Shown here piece by piece: positions 1 through 14,800 of a DNA stretch of 64,000 bases. Below the pieces are notes generated by a model. It did not search any database and was not told where the DNA came from. It saw only the letters and a list, made by a program, of their open reading frames with translations. Source of the stretch: Antilocapra americana (Eukaryota; Chordata; Mammalia; Artiodactyla; Antilocapridae); contig ML660774.1 in assembly GCA_007570785.1 (NCBI GenBank), forward strand, positions 7,517,969 through 7,581,968, read 5' to 3'. The first letter of the stretch is position 1. The number at the start of each line of letters is the position of its first letter. A program made the translations under genes and the position numbers.

Positions 1-2670
1 TCAGGCTCACTCACGGACAAACCAGTTAACCATAGTAAGGGATCTTGGCCAACCTTGAAAAAAGAATGAAGGACAGAGACGTGAAATGTTTATTAAAGAT
101 GACTGAAAAGGGGACTGTGGCGGGTACAGTGTTGTATGTCTGGAAATGGGGATGAGTAAGTGTAATTACTAATATTAAAGTTTAAAAGAGAATATATTTT
201 GATCAAATCAAAGTTTTAAAAATAAAATTTCTAAAAACTGACGGTTTTGCTTATTATATATAAAAAAAAAAGTCTGAGGTTTTCCAGATGAAAATATACG
301 GTGTAAAGTATGAAGTTAGGAGAGAACTGGCAACTACTCTTGTATATCAGGTACCCTTAAAAGTTTTTCTTCTCAAGTTACAGTTCCTGGAAAACTGACA
401 GAAGATAGACTTTTAAAAGTCTCTTTGACTTACTATTAAATCTCACTAGATCTGCAGTGCAATTTTCACTGGACTGCTCTGAATTATCTCACTAATGTGG
501 GCAGGAAATGTAATTCACTAATTATCAAGTACCTGCTGTTTGCTCTGTAGAACTCAGACTGCCCAAGGATTAGATGCTGACGCAACAGAAGCATAGCTGG
601 TACCTCAAAGAACATGGCTTTCCCCCTCCCTATGGGCTCAACTTACCTTGTTCGTGTCTCTTTACCCAGTGGTATGAAATATGTGTCCATTTTTCTTGAA
701 TAAATCAGTAGATCCACCAGTGACATAAGCTAATAACCTCAGATCTTCCCAGAAGATGATTTTTCTTCTGCCCACAGAGTAATTACTAATTGCATTTTTG
801 AAAACTTTACAAACCGCAGAGGGACATCTGTATAGTCAATGGAATTGTTGTTGTTGTTGTCATCATCACTAGGGCAGTTCCTGGTTGAATGACTGTTTCT
901 TTGCTCCAAGAGACTTGGGTCATGGACAACCTATGACCTGTGGGGCTTTCGCCTCTTGGGCATGGAAGACTGTGCCCGAGTTAGGGGGAGAAGGCAGAAG
1001 TGGAAAATGGCTCTCTCTCATATTGTTTACTTAGACGGAGTCATTCCTTGTTCTGAACATTTATAGATAGAGATTTACCTAACATCACATTTTCTAGACT
1101 AAATGGTAGCTTTTAAACTGGTTTCGTCACCTCTAGTATTTCTCTCTTGTTACCCTGAATCGTCTTTTCGGATTAATCTAACTAAAACTGAAGTCCTAAT
1201 CATGTTATTCCATTCTCTCTAATCTTCTGTGATCCCCTCTTACCCTGCTTATTTCTTGACGAGCAATCCTAGAAAATAGATGTATTTAAGTTATAACAGC
1301 ATTGAATTTTTTGTTGGCTGTTAGGTCTTTAGAAGAAAAGCTGTTTGCTTGGCAGTGAGAATAATTGTTCTTTCATTTCTTACTGTGGTTTGTTACATTA
1401 CTCGTGCATATTTCTTAATGAAGAACATAAAATGATTTTACTCTCATGAATTTCTCTGTTTCCTTGAATTGACATAGATGATACATTTTAAAATATTTTG
1501 GGTTTTTTGGTACTTGTATGAATGAGTGTATGTAGTTATGTAACACATACTTAGAATCGTGTCTTTTGTTTTGTACTTTTATATTTTTATGATCCTTAGT
1601 TTGAGGAGGGGTGCTGATGAACTATTGAAAGAAGATATACCTGTGACTAGCACATATCTCTGTTACTAAGTACAGATTTCTGCCAGGATTCATTTTTATC
1701 CCTTTTTTGCCAAAATGTATTATCAGAGGAGTATTTTAGAGTTGCAGTAATCAGAATATGCAATGTAGTTAACAAATATAATGAAACATTATATAGGTGA
1801 ATATGCCCTTCACATAAGTCCTTTAGCATGTTGAAAAGAGCTTAGTTTTAAGTATTAAGTCTCTTATAATTGCTCTTAATTTCCTGCTTTAATTTGAAAT
1901 TAAATTTTAATGAAAGAAAAAATGCTTCTATTTTCCAAACGCTTCGGTTTGCAGATTTATTTGCTATTAGCTAAAAATCCCGTGGCGTGAAAACTTTTAG
2001 TTTAATAGAAGAATAAGAGAGAAGGAATCGCACATGAAGAGCTTAGCAGTGTTTTTATTGGCAAAGTATGTGTCATCACACTCTTGCTGCTTGGCACTGG
2101 GATGCCCAGAAGGAGGATAAAATGATGTAAAAGCCTGGAGGTCGTGTAACCCAGCTTACCATCTCAGGAAGTAACTTTCTTCCTTGTCATCCTTGTCCAT
2201 TAGATGCTCCGCTTGTGTTGAAATTTCTTATGATGGCACATCCATTGTCTAAAATGGCAATCTTTCAAATAGTTTTAATGTTTTTGTTCAGCTCCTCCTT
2301 ATGTTTAACAGAAGAAAGCAACTTCCTTGTGATTTCCACCCATTGGTCCTATTTGAACCATCTAGAGCAATTTGAAATTAAACACACACTCAGGGAGTTG
2401 GGTCCCAAGGTAGACTATTTAAAGATTGGGCCATCCGAGAAAATCCAGTACCTAGGGTCTCCACACCCCCCCCCCAAAATTAGACCCTCTAATTTAGATA
2501 AGACCCTCTCGTTTTGAAAGGCTTCAGGAGACAGTGCGTCTTCCCCTGTTTTGCTCCCCACTCTTTATATTCTAAAGCGGCTGGTAAATAGCAGCAGGCA
2601 GCGGAAGAGCTCTCTCAGGGTCTGCGGCCCTCACCCACGTTTGACGCACGGCCTTGTCTCTTCCTGGCAG
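1..2670 (+). other. SNX25: upstream SNX25 intron (3' part)
   Basis: AT-rich noncoding sequence with no convincing exon, and no ruminant SINE or BovB that I could recognise. It holds a short (GTT)n run at about 846-860 and a homopolymer C run at 2467-2476. It ends in the acceptor at 2669-2670. The preceding exon of SNX25 is outside the window. Confidence 0.8.
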
Positions 2671-2887
2671 TGTTTGACCACAGCTACCGAGACTACATCC
2701 TGTCCTGGTACGGAAGCCTCAGCAGGGACGAGGGTCGGCTCTACCACCTGCTGTCCGAGGACTTCTGGGAAGTCGCCAGACAGCTGCGCCACCGGCTGAG
2801 CCACGTGGACGTGGTCAGAGTCGTCTGCAACGACGTCGTGCGCGCTTTGCTCACTCACTTCTGTGACCTGAAGGCGGCGAATGCCAG
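2671..2887 (+). CDS. SNX25: SNX25 coding exon 1 of window (PXA, N-terminal part)
   Basis: The acceptor follows a pyrimidine run ending TTCCTGGCAG and the donor is AG|GTAGCT. The first two bases (TG) complete a Val codon begun in the previous exon, and the exon ends two bases into an Arg codon. It encodes residues 1-73, starting [14 protein letters not shown] after the Val, the opening helices of the PXA domain. A GTG at 2670 is partly intronic and is not a start codon. 217 bp. Confidence 0.96.
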
Positions 2888-5800
2888 GTAGCTGTTACAC
2901 TGGGAACAACCTCTCCTCCCTTTCCTCCCATTAAAGTATTTTCCTTGTTGAGAAAAGGGGTCAGAGTCAAGACAGAACTCTAGCATATTCATCCTCTTAT
3001 TGGCCCTTGGCTGGAAATGTTGACATTGGGGGGAATAATTATAATGTTCTGATAGAGCAAATTTAAAAAAAATTTTTAATAGAAAACCACTGTATAGACT
3101 TGTTTGATTTTGTAAATAGCTGAAGCAGTGAGATGGATTTTACAGAGTCAGCACTATCATGAATTTATTTAGTAGCAGTAAAGGTGCCTAGAAACAAAAC
3201 ATTTAAATATAGTTGCTTTATACTCGGAAAAGTGTCAGTGAGTTTTCAGTTTTGGAGAAAGTTTAAATAAAGTTCACCTTTCTTTTTGTGAGTCCTGTGT
3301 TAAGAGCTCTGTTGCATCATAGTATCCTAAAATTTGATTTTTAAAAGGAACTCAATATTGGAGTGTGCAGGCTGTGATTGGAGAAGGTGTTTTTCATGTG
3401 AAAATTGTCAGTACTCAGGCTTGTCAGCCTTTTGTACTATTAGCCAGGAAAGGTTTATGCCTGAGAGGTGACTCTGCCTTTGGAAGAAGACTTCAATGAG
3501 ACCTCGTTGCTCATAACAAATCGTTACTCCCTTAGGTTTGCTGATAGGATCCTAAACGTCTGTCTTATTCTTGCCTGAGTGAGAGCATGACGCCCCATGG
3601 CACCTCTAACCTGGACATAAAGAGCAGTCTCACTGCTGCGAGCAGCCTTCTGCCTCCTGGATACAGACTCGGTTGGAGTAGGAGCAGGGTCCCTGCAGTT
3701 CCTGGGGCGTCTTCTCGCTGATAACAGCACTGCCCCTACTTTTAGGGAGAAGAGAAAGTATTTGCAAAATATGTAAGGGGATGAGGAAGCAGAGGAATCC
3801 TCCTCGGGCAGGTGGTAACTCTCCTTCTTCTAAGAAGCCCTGTCTTGTGGATTGGTCTGCGAGCACTCGCTGCCTTGCCTGTGAGCTTGTGGGGTGCCTG
3901 GCTGCTAAGGGGGGTCGTGCGGCGGCCGCTGTCCAGGAATCATCCTCTCTCCCCACGCTCACCCAGCTCAGGTTCACAAGGCCAGAATCCACAGGGCCAC
4001 CGTTTGCCTATTCTTTTCCAGCTCACTGCCCCCAGTGCTTTTTGCAGATTTTTTTTTTTAAGCTACTAATTTTGCATTGGAGTATAGCCGATTGACAATA
4101 TTGTGATAGTTTCAGGTGGACACCAAAGGGACTCAGCCACACATATACATGTATCTGTTCTCCCCGAAACTCCCGTGCCATCCAGGCTGCCACATAACAT
4201 TGAGCAGAATTCCCAGTAAGTCCTTGTTAGTTTTCCATTTTAAATATAGCAGTGTGTACATGTCCATGTTTTTTGCAGATTTTAAAAATAAAACGGGGGA
4301 TACATTTAAAAAATTTTTTATTAAACTTTTTATTTTGTATTACAATATAGCAGATTAACAATGTTGTGAGAGTTGGGAATACTTTTTATATTGTGATCTA
4401 GTTTCATCAAATAATGCTCATTACTTACGACAACTTTGATTTTTATTTTTCTTCTTTGCCATTAAAGAAAATGGCTTCTGAGATTAAATTTCATCTTGTT
4501 CCTTGTGAGTCCCAATCCACAGTTGGAAAAATTTACTGTGGAGCAGCAGTTTTCAGTTTTCCTGGTCTGAGAATAGCCCTGTGCTCTTGAAGGTTGTCGA
4601 GGACCTGAAGGAGCTTTTGTCTGTGTGGGTTAGAGCCGCGGGGTCCCGGGGCCAGCTTGTGCTGCTGCAGAAGCAACTCTGAGGTCAGTGATCACCGCCT
4701 TGTCGGTTTGTAATTGGTCACAGCGCGAGTACTGACCCCATGAAATGGGGGCAAATGCTCCAAATGGGAGCTTTTTTCCCCTTTGGAGAGCCAGTTGTTA
4801 AACATTTACCAGCTCAGCACTCATCATATCTGTCAGTATTTATTATATCAGATATTAAACTAAAACTTTTTTTAAAGTGTAAGTAAGAATGCACAGTACG
4901 CTGTGCACTCACCGTCAAGAGTGACAAGGTCACCACACAGCCTGTAGCCTCTGGGAAACGCCACTACAACCCGTGGGAGCAGGCGAGACACATGGAATTG
5001 TTTTGTTGCTGTGCATAGGGTTTGGACCTCACAGACCCCTGACAGTGTCTGGGGAACACACGGGAGCCTGCAGACCACCATTTGAAAACCATTGTTTTTA
5101 GAGAAAGTAACTTCCAGTAAGGAGAAGGTATGTGAACCGATGAAGAAGTTACAAGGGTCACCTCGCTGGAGTCTCAGAAGCTTCAGCCTCTCCTGAGGGT
5201 TCTGAGCCCCATCCATGCAGCACCTAATCGGCTATGGCATCTGCTCCGTAAAGCGCTCCCTAGTTCTGTCTGGTGAATACTGTCATCAGTGAAAGCTCAT
5301 TTTAAAGTATTTAAATTATGGCTCAATAGAGGACAGTATTTTTGGATCATTGTTTTATTCCAGTTAGAAGACTGATGAATTTAGGTTTGGGAGAAGAGCT
5401 AGTGGTTAGAGAAATGGAGTGTGTTTATGATTATCTGATTTCAACATGAAAATCTATTTTTCATTGAGACATTTATTTACCAGCTTGCGAAATGACTGCT
5501 TTTGTGGATTATATAAAGATATTATGAGTAAGTATCAGAATAATAGAAACAGAGACTTGATTGCATTTTAGAAGCGCCTTCTGTTTGGACCTCTAGCTTT
5601 CTTGTGCCAAGGATAGATTTATTGGTGCCTGGGCTATGCCTAGAAGCTCTAGTTGATGATTCTTATTAAAGGAAGGAACTCTATCACTCTTCTCTGAGAT
5701 TATGGATATTTGAAAAAGTGCCAGTAGGTCACTGGTGTTTTTCATATAGATGGTGGTGCCCTGGAGGTGAATGCTGGAGCTCTAATATCTGATTGTGCCT

Positions 5801-8800
5801 CACCTTCTACACATCAGACAATGAGATGGGGCAGAAATGCATCTAGATTCTGTGGTTATCTCTGCACTCACCCAGATACACTGTGCCTTCGCCCTGGAAA
5901 TCGCCATTGGGGTACAGATTTCCATTGACTACAAAATGACAACGGCAGCCAGGAGGCACCCAACTGAATTGGCCACAGTCAGGCAAGAGGATAATAAGTT
6001 GCATTAATCAAAGCGACACATCCTCTGGTTGACTGTCGGGCAGTTGTGTGGAGGCAGCTTTCCGGTCAGTCTGTGTTTATTTCCCATCCGACACGCTGTT
6101 GGCTGCTCTGAGTCAATCCAGATCACACTTAATTCTTGCCTGTTTCCTCTTACTTTGCCCCATCTGTCTTGGTCTAACATGTTCCAGGAATATTTTAAAA
6201 TGATTGTTTTTATGCTATTAAATCAATAGCATCTTTAATTTCATAGCCTCCTTTTTACAGCCTTTGTATTCTTTTTGCTCATAAAGCACAGGCATGCTGT
6301 TTAAGGGACAAAATAATGCTTTTCTTCACATATTTTTCTTCTTTATCTCTGATTTTTTTTTTCTTTTCATCTTAATCTCTAATTCTGGCTTTGTGTTAAA
6401 GAGTTCGGGTTGTGTGAGTCAGAGCAGAACTTGAATTACTTCTACCATTAATTATCTCTGTGACTTTGGACTGTTCACTCAACCATTCAGATCCTTAATA
6501 TTCTCATCTGTAAAATGGGCGATGATGATATACACTTATTGATGTAGGTGGAAAGATTAAGTAATACTGCACATATGAAATGTATAGAAGGTTAGCGTCC
6601 TTTTGCTTACTGAAGGCACAAGAACCCAGAGGTAAGTACTGGGAATCGCAGTAAGGACGCTGACAGAAGGATGCTGTCAGGACCTGGTGACCCTGGTTTA
6701 TGCTTTGTTAGATTTTTTTTTTTTTTTTTTTTAAGGAAACTCTAGATGACATTGAAAAAGAGAGCTAGCAGATTTTAAAATCTAGTTAGACACTCACCCC
6801 TTTATGGATTGTTGTTGCTGCGATTCGGGAGTTCTGTATAACCGTTTATGCTCCTTAAGGTTAGAAATCGCAAAAGGCCATTTTGCCAGATTAGTCTGTG
6901 GTTGAGAAAATTATTGACTGTTGATAGTTGAAGAGTTAACATAGTTATTAAAACTGATGTGTTGCCCATTTGAAATTTTTTTTTTAACCTAATGGTACAT
7001 GACCAAATTGTTTCTAGAAATTTCTCTCCTTCCTTTTCCCTCTGTTGATGTATCTATTTTTTCAGACATGAAGAGCAGCCGAGGCCTTTTGTGTTGCATT
7101 CTTGCTTGAGGAGCTCAAACGATGAAGTAAGATTTCTACAAACCTGTTCTCGGGTTCTGGTGCTCTGTCTCCTCCCTTCGAAGGACGTCCAGTCTCTCAG
7201 CTTACGCATAATGCTCGCAGAAATTCTGACAACAAAAGGTAGACTTTCATAACTAATTGATATTACTCATGCGATACTGAATGCAAACTAACGTGCTCCA
7301 CACAAATGTCAGAACACTTTATACGATACCTGTACAGACCTTGTATACTGTTGGATGTACAGACCTTGTATACTGTTGGATGTATGGGAGTTTAAGTATT
7401 TTCAAAGGATCGAGTTTTAAATGTCACTCGAAGGAAACATCACTTGGTCCTATGTGATAAATTTTTTTATGTAACATATCCCCAAATATGTTGTCCATTT
7501 CATTTTTTTTTTATAATAGATAACCAGTCTTTATGCCTTTCACAATGTAGCATCCGTTATATGCATTAACAGAAGAATGGCTGTACTCAAGCTCTAGTAT
7601 GTGTTCACTTAAAGTACCTTTGCTGCAGTATTCATTGATAATATGTATATGTGACTTAGGTCTTCACAGGTGCAGCAGGGGTAATGAATCCACCTGCCAA
7701 ACAGGAAATGCAGGAGATGCAGGTTCCGTCCCTAAGTCAGGAAGATCCCCTGGCATAGGAAATGGCAACCCACTCCAGTATTCTTGCCTGGAGAATTCCA
7801 TGGACACAGGAGCCTGGCGGGCTATAGTCCATGGGGTCACAAAAAGTCTGACAAGACTGAGCATAGCACCACCACCAACATATGTGACTTAGAACACATG
7901 AAAAAGGAACTGTACCACAATATAGTGTGGTTATTAGAAAAAAAGAGTATCCAAGGAAATGCTTAGCTAGGATAAGAAAAACGGAAGAAAATGTCTAAAG
8001 AGAAACTTTTGCTACTTCAGAATCTCAAATAATGTTGTGTTTATATGCATTGATTTAATGTCTCATTTGTTATCTCAGGATTAGCCAGCTGTGCCCATTA
8101 GCTGATACAGCCAACCATAGAGAGAAGGCGACCTTTTTAACCTAAAGTTTCTAGGATGACTTTTTCATGGTGTCACTGGCTTTCTCACAACTTCCTCCCT
8201 GAGGTCTGTTTCACCGGTTGGGAGAAAGTTAACTTTCAACCTTTTTGCAGACAAAGCCTGTTGAGCCTTATAATGGAAATAGAAGGAAAAAAAATGAATG
8301 TACTTAATTTTGATCGCTTTGTTAACCATTTGGGTTCTGAATGGCTTTCTTTCATCATTTCTTTTCCATGCAACTCATTTGTTACAATGACCACTTGGTT
8401 GCAGCCTTAGTGGGTAGCAGACGCAGAGGGATGGGTCCGTGTGTGTCTTGTGTGTGCAGCCCACTTGGGTAGTTTTACAGGGTTTGCCAGGCGCAGTTTC
8501 AATTTTAGAAGCATGAACACAGCTCCTCTGAAGGAGAAGGCCTTCTCAGTGTTGCTCTCTTTTCTGTCCTGCAGTCTTGAAGCCAGTGGTGGAGCTGCTC
8601 AGTAACCCCGATTACATTAACCAGATGCTGCTCGCCCAGCTGGAGCGCAGGGAGCACATGAACGAACATCACAAGAGAGCCTACACGTACGCGCCTTCCT
8701 ATGAAGAGTTCATCAAGCTCATTAACAGCAACTCCGATGTTGAGTTCCTGAAGCAGCTCAGGTATCTGGTCTTTCATTATAGCATGACACCACTACTAAT

Positions 8801-11800
8801 TATCCTCCTCTGCCTGGTTAGGTTTTAAAAAAAAAAAGTGGTTGTCAGGGAAGCAGAAATAAAGGAAGTCCATAAATCTCAGTAATCAGTAACAACAAAA
8901 TTTATTGAGCTTTTCCTTTAGTAGTGGAGTTTGTTCAAAGTACCATGTTTTTTAAATGATTAGGTTGTAATAGAAAGTTGATCAGTTGTTAGAACCTGCG
9001 TAGCTGCTCAGATGCTTCCTTTGGGAAAGCAGTGGAAGGAACTGATGTGTGTTTAAAATTACAGTATAAGACATTTGTGTTGATTTTCTTTTTTCTTAGA
9101 CAACACAGAGGCCCAGTTTGGGGAATAAAGGTTTCTTGACTGATGGTCTTGAGAAGACACATTGGAAATAACACCCCAGGAGTGTCTGTCATAGGGAAGC
9201 CCAGTCTCCTTCCCTGACCTGTGACTGGGAGCATTCCATGGGCTTTGCTGGATCGTAGCATCTCAGGCAGTTCTCTTTGAGGCGGCACTGGTGTATGTTT
9301 TATCCTTGGGGTGGTTGTCCCTGTTCACTGTATCTGAGGCTCAGACCTGAGGACCAGTTCTTACTCTCTGCTTCTTGTATTGGAGAGGCTGCTGGGCACA
9401 GATCTATGATGGCATGGATTGATCTTTCTGCTCAAAGAGGAGGTGACATTGCATAAAGTATCTTGTTACTTAGCTACTTATTGTTCATCTGATAAAAAAA
9501 AATGTATTGACTTCTTATGTAAGGGTCAACTCTGTCCACTCGTACTGACAGACAGAATTGCTTTTTATCAGACTTCTGTCTGAAACCCACATCGATGAGC
9601 CTCATCAGCACAAATGGAGATGCTTTCTTCAGTCATAATCTCAACTGTCCCATTGTTTTTCCTGTACAGTTAGAGGACTCTGCTCTCTGACTTTTATTAG
9701 CATTTTAGGTCCCTGTCTTCAAATTGCCACCCGTAAAATTTTGGGATAGGCTGCCTAAAGCAAGAATTGCATCTTACTTAGACTCAGTGAAACCATCTTT
9801 GTTTCACACATATTTGAAAAAAGATGCACGCATGCATACTTAGTCACTCGTTGGTGATTTTGCGACCACTTGGACTGTAGCCCTCTAGGCTCTCCTGTTC
9901 ATGAGATTTCCCAGGCAAGAATACTGGAATGAGTTGCCATTTCTTCCTCTGGGGTCTTCCTGACCCAGGGATTGATCCCATATATCCTGCTTGGTAAGGG
10001 GATTCTTTACCACTGCATAACTTGGGAAGCCTAGAAGAAAGATAAATGTTTTTTAAAGGAAATAGTCATTCAGCTCTGCTAGACTAGAATGCATTAAAAA
10101 TAAACAAACAACAGCAAAAAACCCTTGAATGTGCTATTTGTAGTTCTGCAGTAGAACTGCAAAAAACACTTTGTTCTCTTTTTTTCTGAGTCAGCATGAG
10201 ATGCTTTCATAGTAGGATTATAGAGCTAGAAATGCATCCAGCAGGCACACTGAATTAGTGGTCTTTAACCCTGGCTATATATTAGAATCAACCAGACTTT
10301 TAAAGATTACAGCTTGAGATCCCACTGTCCCTTTGAGGCTACTTCTTTGTTCTTCTTCTCTAGCCTCCAAGATGTCAAACTAAGGATATGGGAGTTAGAC
10401 TGGATTAATATTTTGAATTTTCTGGGTCTTCTAGAAGGAGCAGTGAACAGGTCTGCTACCAGAACAGGAGCCTGTAATCTGAATGTCGTGTTGATGCAGG
10501 ATGTTAAAGGTCTGCTGATTATAGATTCCAGAGGTGGAATGTTTGGTGGGACGATGGTCACCGTCAAGGAAAGGCAGAGAGCCTCGTTCGGAGCTAAGAT
10601 ACACCCACCCGTGAAATGTGGCAGTCACAGCTGGACTAGAGAAAAGACCACATGTTCCCTTATTTTGAAGATAAAGCGGGCTTCAAAGTGAACATAAAGC
10701 AAAGGAAAAGTGAAGGCCCCGATGGAACCTTTTGTAAACGAGTAGGCAGGTTGTGGTCCAGGAATCTGGCATATACAGGGCTGTCTGCGTTCTGAAATTC
10801 TTAAGGGTGTTTGTGAAAAGTTATTCTAATGAAAATTATTTGTTCCTCCATGGAAAGTACAGATGGCTAGGCTTCACCCCTGGGAACTTTGTTACAACTG
10901 GTCTGGAGTGGAACTTGGGCATCAACTTCGCAGGGGATCATAGCATGCGATTAAGACCCCAAGAATGTGGTATCTCTTTTAAATGTAATATCCTCTCACA
11001 TACTGCCAGTCTGACGTTTTTGCCAGATGTCTTGTCATGTAATTCATTCTATTCTGATTCTTTGAAAACCATCTATACTGTATGAGGCGCATGGTAACTC
11101 TGATGGGGAGAACACTAACTGATCCGGGCACCTCATTCTTCTGCCAGGTTTACTGTCATGAACAAAGGGCATCTTATCCCTGACCTTCCCGAGAGACGTG
11201 TTTAACCTGAGGTTTCTCAGCCTTGCCAAAATTGGCACATGGAGCTGGATGTTCCTTTGTTGTGAGGGCTGTTCAACTTACTGTAGAATGTAAGCAGCAC
11301 CTCTGGCCTTCATCTGCTGAATGCCAGTAGCACCCCCAGAGTTGTGACAACCCAGAACGTCCCTGGACATTGCCGTATGTCCTCTGGGGGACAAAAATGT
11401 TCTTGCTTAGGAGCCACCAGTTCACCTCCAAGAACAGCTTGGAGATAGTGTACTTACATCGCACACGCTTGCTTGGTCTCTTCAGTCATGCCTGAGTCTT
11501 TGCAGCTCCATGGACCATAGCCTGCCAGGCTCCCCTGTCACTGGAGTTCTCCATACAAGGATACTGGAGTGGGTTGCCGTGCCTTTGTCCGCGGGATCTT
11601 AATGACCCAGGGATCGAACCTGCATCTATGTCTCTTGCATTGGCAGGCAGGTTCTTTACCACTAGTGCCACCTGGGAAGCCCCATCTTATATTAGTTAGG
11701 TTTAGATTCAGCTGAAAATTAGAAAACCCACAGAATAATGACGACTTGTCAAAGAACAGAGCGGGTGTTTTCTTCCTTATACAGAAGAATTCTGGAGTAC

Positions 11801-14800
11801 CCAATGGGGCCCCAACCTTCTCAAGGACCCAGGCTCCTCCTAGCTCACTGCTCTGCCCGCCTATATTCCAGAGTGCTCATGGTTCAGGATGTTCTCTAGG
11901 ATGCCAGCCATCATATCCCCATCCCTGGAAGTGGGAGGGAGGCCGGAAAAGATGGTGGCGTGGGTCATGCATGCACTGCTTGTCTTTTAAGGAAATTTCT
12001 AGAAGCTGCTCCATGACGTTTTTGTTTATGTTGTATTGGTCAAAACAATTGAGAAAAAAACAAGTAGTCTTTTTCTGGGCACCCGTAGGCTTAGTTATAA
12101 ATGGAGGGTTCTCTTACTAAGGAAGACTAAAGAATGGGTACGGAACAAGCAGGTGGGCATGTTTGCCCCGGTCCTGTGTGCTGTGTGGTTTCAGTAAGGC
12201 AGAGCAGCACCGCTCCCCACACAGGCAGTGGGAAGGTGCTCTCCTGGCCTGGACATTTGCCAGGGTTAAAGAGATGCCAAGCAATTGCTCATGACAGGAA
12301 AGCTCTTGCTGTTTTAAGCTACCGTTTGTTGACAATCTAATGTGTATTCAGCACAGTGCAAGGTTCTGATAATAATCACCTGATCCTTATAACCCCCATG
12401 TACGGCAGGTACTTGTCGCTCGTGGCTTGGTTGAGGAGAGCAAAGCTACTTGCCCTGGACCAAAGCCAATCAGTAACAGAGCTGGGGTTTGAACTCGGGT
12501 CTGTCTGAATTCACACCCCGTTTGTAGAGCTGGGTGACCTGCCAGCCAGGTGGGCAGAGAACAGCAGTGAGACACGGCCCCAGTCTTGTGGGATTTCCTG
12601 CCGGTGTGGGGACGACTCTACTTGGGTGGGGCTTGGCAGGCCCCAACCCTGGCGTAGGTATAACCCACGCGATAACCATCAGAAGCGCCATCATCTTTTA
12701 TTAAGACAGTGACAGACCACCAGAAACACGGGTAGTAATAAAGTAAATCAGAGCAGCCTGTCACTGCCATAATCTCATTTACCGCCAGCTTGATCTTTAT
12801 TAGATTTTTCAGTTCTGTATTTGTTTATTTCTGACCTTCATTTAGAGAGCAGTGTGGAGAACATAAAAATAGAGAGGAAATTCTAATAATAAATGAAAGG
12901 TTAAAATGAAAGATTATTTAGCTTGGAGAAGAGAAGGAAACCTTTTATCATGAGATTGGTGTGGTGTTTTCAGTTTTACTAAAGCAAGAGGCGATGGGCA
13001 TCACTGGATTAACTGAAGAGATCGTGACTAACATTGGCATGGCTTACTGAGGGGGTTTCTAATTATTTTTTCTTTGGCTATCATAATGCATTGGATTTTT
13101 CAACTCTGAATCAGTTTAGGTACATCTGCACATGAAGATAAGATATTAAAAATAATAAAATTCTTAGAATCTCATGCTGCTGTGTACAAGAATTCAAGTT
13201 ATTTGAATGTTTATAGTGTTTTGAACAGGATTCTGAAAATGTGAATCTTGAGCAGTAAATAGGGTCATGTTATAGAGGAACAAGAAAAAAAGAAATCGAG
13301 CAGACTTAAGACAACCCATTGCAGCGTGTCAGAAATCAGTGAGCATGTGTAAACCGCTAAGGAAGGCTCGTGTGGGCGGACAGGGAGATGGAAATTCAAA
13401 CCGTAAAATAGAGGCCTGGCAAATCTTCGTGAAAAGAATAAATGAATATAAATTTAGTTTTTAAAAACACATTAAAATGCGAGACTGCCTATGAAAAGTG
13501 TCTAAAAGATCTTTCACGTTTATGAAAAATTAAAGTACACTGACTTGAGAATATCATTCCTTCCAGTGTCTGAGGAATAGCAGAGGGCACTGAGGTGGGA
13601 GTTAAACATATCCGAGAGCGCAAGTTATTTTTATTTAGGAGGCAAGATGATTAAGTGTTGGCAGCAATTAAAATGTGATACGAGAAGGGGGATTTTGGTG
13701 TGAAGTTTATTCTGTCCCTGAGAGTAAAGGACCTATCATGTGCTTGTGTTTGTTTGGAGCAGCTCTGGTGCTGGATTAGGTGCGGTGAGTGTTCCCTGCC
13801 TTACGAATGTCAGAACCACAAGTCAGTTTATGGAAAGCACTTGGCCCAGGACCTGCGCATTTCTAATCGTTAGCTGGTACTAGCATTGTTATTGTTTGTA
13901 ATCACTGGACCAAGGCTTGCAGATAGACTTCATATCATCGTGAAGACTGGGCAGCTCCTCATGGCCGGCTAGGATGCAGTGTTTCATCTTAGGGTTTGAG
14001 GGGCCCTCGTGATCAGGTCTATCTAGTCATCACCTTGGTTTCTCCAGGAGTCATGTACGGATGTGAGAGTTGGACCATAAAGAAGGCTAAGCACTGAAGA
14101 ATTGATGCTTTCAAACTGTGGTGCTGGAGAAGACTCTTGGGAGTCCCTTGGACAGCATGGAAGTCAAACCAGTCAATCCTAAAGGAGATCAACCCTGAAT
14201 GTTCGTTGTAAGGACAGATGTTGAAGCTGAAGCTCCAGTACTTTGGCCACCTGATGTGAAGAGCCAACTCATTGGAAAAGACCCCGATGCTGTGAAAGAT
14301 TGAAGGTGGGAGGAGAAGGGGATGACAGAGGATGAGACAGTTGGATGATATAGCTGACTTGATGGTCATGAGTTTGAGCAAACTCCGGGAGACAGTGAAG
14401 GACAGGGAAGCCTGGTGTGCTGCAGTCCATGACGATGCAAAGAGTCAGACATGACTGAGCAACTGAACAACAACTACAACATCAGTAGCAATGGTCTTGT
14501 CCATCCTGAAATCTGATCCTCCTTAGGGTAAAGGAATAGGGCAAGTGAAGACCTCAGTGTCACTTTCGTTACTGACAGATCGTGGAGCATGTAGTTTACC
14601 TGTGCGGGCAGCACACTGGCCAAAACTGAGTTTCAGAATTAGACCTTTCCTGCCCGGCACTGCCGGCCTGGAATCCCTCTCCTTGCGCCTGCTCATCCCT
14701 GGCAGGCGTGGTCCACTTGCCGCTGCCCCATGAGCAGAGAGGGCACAGGAGGGCTGCACTGGCCCAGTTCCTCCTTTGTGATTAGATGAAAAGCCTCTTC

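Larger units (their letters stand above)
2888..7065 (+). other. SNX25: SNX25 intron 1 of window
   Basis: 4.2 kb between PXA exons. It contains antisense L1-type 3' fragments (about 4049-4372), an old MER-type DNA-transposon relic (about 4546-4880), a MIR-like piece (about 6412-6590) and a T20 run (6713-6732). Nothing else coding was recognised; 5.2-6.4 kb looks unique. Confidence 0.75.
7239..8574 (+). other. SNX25: SNX25 intron 2 of window
   Basis: 1.3 kb. It contains a perfect 25-bp tandem duplication at 7331-7380 and a Bov-tA SINE at 7660-7879 with a 13-bp target-site duplication. The remainder is unremarkable. Confidence 0.8.

Noticed and set aside
2670..2891. Apparent GTG-started 73-codon gene
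   Set aside because: The GTG straddles the splice acceptor; this is SNX25 exon 1 of the window read into its intron.
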